From Brachypterus glaber (Eukaryota; Arthropoda; Insecta; Coleoptera; Kateretidae): a stretch of 64,000 nt of DNA. The translations under genes were made by a program, and so were the position numbers. The notes under the pieces are model-generated. The model saw nothing but the letters and a program-made list of their open reading frames with translations, searched no databases and was not told the origin of the DNA. The stretch lies in NCBI GenBank assembly GCA_958510825.1, contig OY294045.1, positions 7,739,916 to 7,803,915 on the forward strand, read 5' to 3'. Of the stretch, positions 63,997 through 64,000 are shown piece by piece (within the stretch, counting starts at the first letter, position 1; every line of letters begins with the position of its first letter).

Positions 63997-64000
63997 GTCG

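Overview
The window looks like a piece of an arthropod, most likely insect, nuclear genome. It is strongly AT-rich and has no long open reading frames, no operon-like packing and no bacterial signals. It holds tRNA-headed SINEs, 5'-truncated non-LTR retrotransposons, a Penelope-like element, and many non-autonomous DNA transposons of kinds common in insects: TA-flanked TACAGGGTG elements, hAT, PIF/Harbinger-like and piggyBac-like MITEs. The species cannot be fixed from this sequence. No conserved host gene or exon was recognised, so the window is essentially intergenic or deep-intronic repeat DNA. Base identities, inverted repeats and target-site duplications below were read by eye; no alignment or database search was run.

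Layout: 1-11 kb has dispersed repeats, a TACAGGGTG element (1752-2487), a LINE tail with a clean 11-bp target duplication (2649-2928), a 0.7-kb repeat with two other copies, a SINE, and foldbacks. 12.1-14.6 kb is a 157-bp satellite of 13 units. 15-29 kb is dense in terminal-inverted-repeat elements. Two families (X at 17.5-18.5 and 27.8-28.6 kb; Y at 20.5-21.3 and 26.6-27.5 kb) lie in mirror order, and the second Y copy is nested in a foldback element. 29-33 kb has short MITEs and a 358-bp tandem duplication. 33.2-37.2 kb is the retrotransposon cluster: a LINE reverse transcriptase fragment with a 10-bp target duplication, a Penelope-like fragment with a GIY-YIG domain and inverted 3' arms, and a Jockey-like LINE tail on the minus strand.

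37.5-49 kb holds a second SINE type, two 3-bp-flanked MITEs, a 258-bp satellite whose unit contains a decayed MITE, and further copies of the dispersed families. 49.9-52.6 kb is a nested block: a 1.16-kb foldback abuts a TIR element that is split by an 830-bp hAT element with a perfect 8-bp duplication. 53-64 kb has a 94-bp hAT MITE, a TTAA-flanked element, more dispersed repeats, a SINE with a different tRNA head, a Tc1/mariner transposase remnant, a complex GC-rich foldback, and a LINE C-terminus running to the window edge.

Relations between parts: the SINE bodies share one sequence under different tRNA-like heads. The Penelope fragment and an unrelated-looking palindrome at 60.0 kb both carry a CTGAAGA/TTGAAGA-stem-GAAACGTC motif that fits a minimal hammerhead ribozyme. 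Coding fragments are all retroelement or transposase remnants with stops, frameshifts or 5' truncation, so nothing here appears able to move by itself. Region-by-region notes on the stretches without recognised content are given as separate entries.
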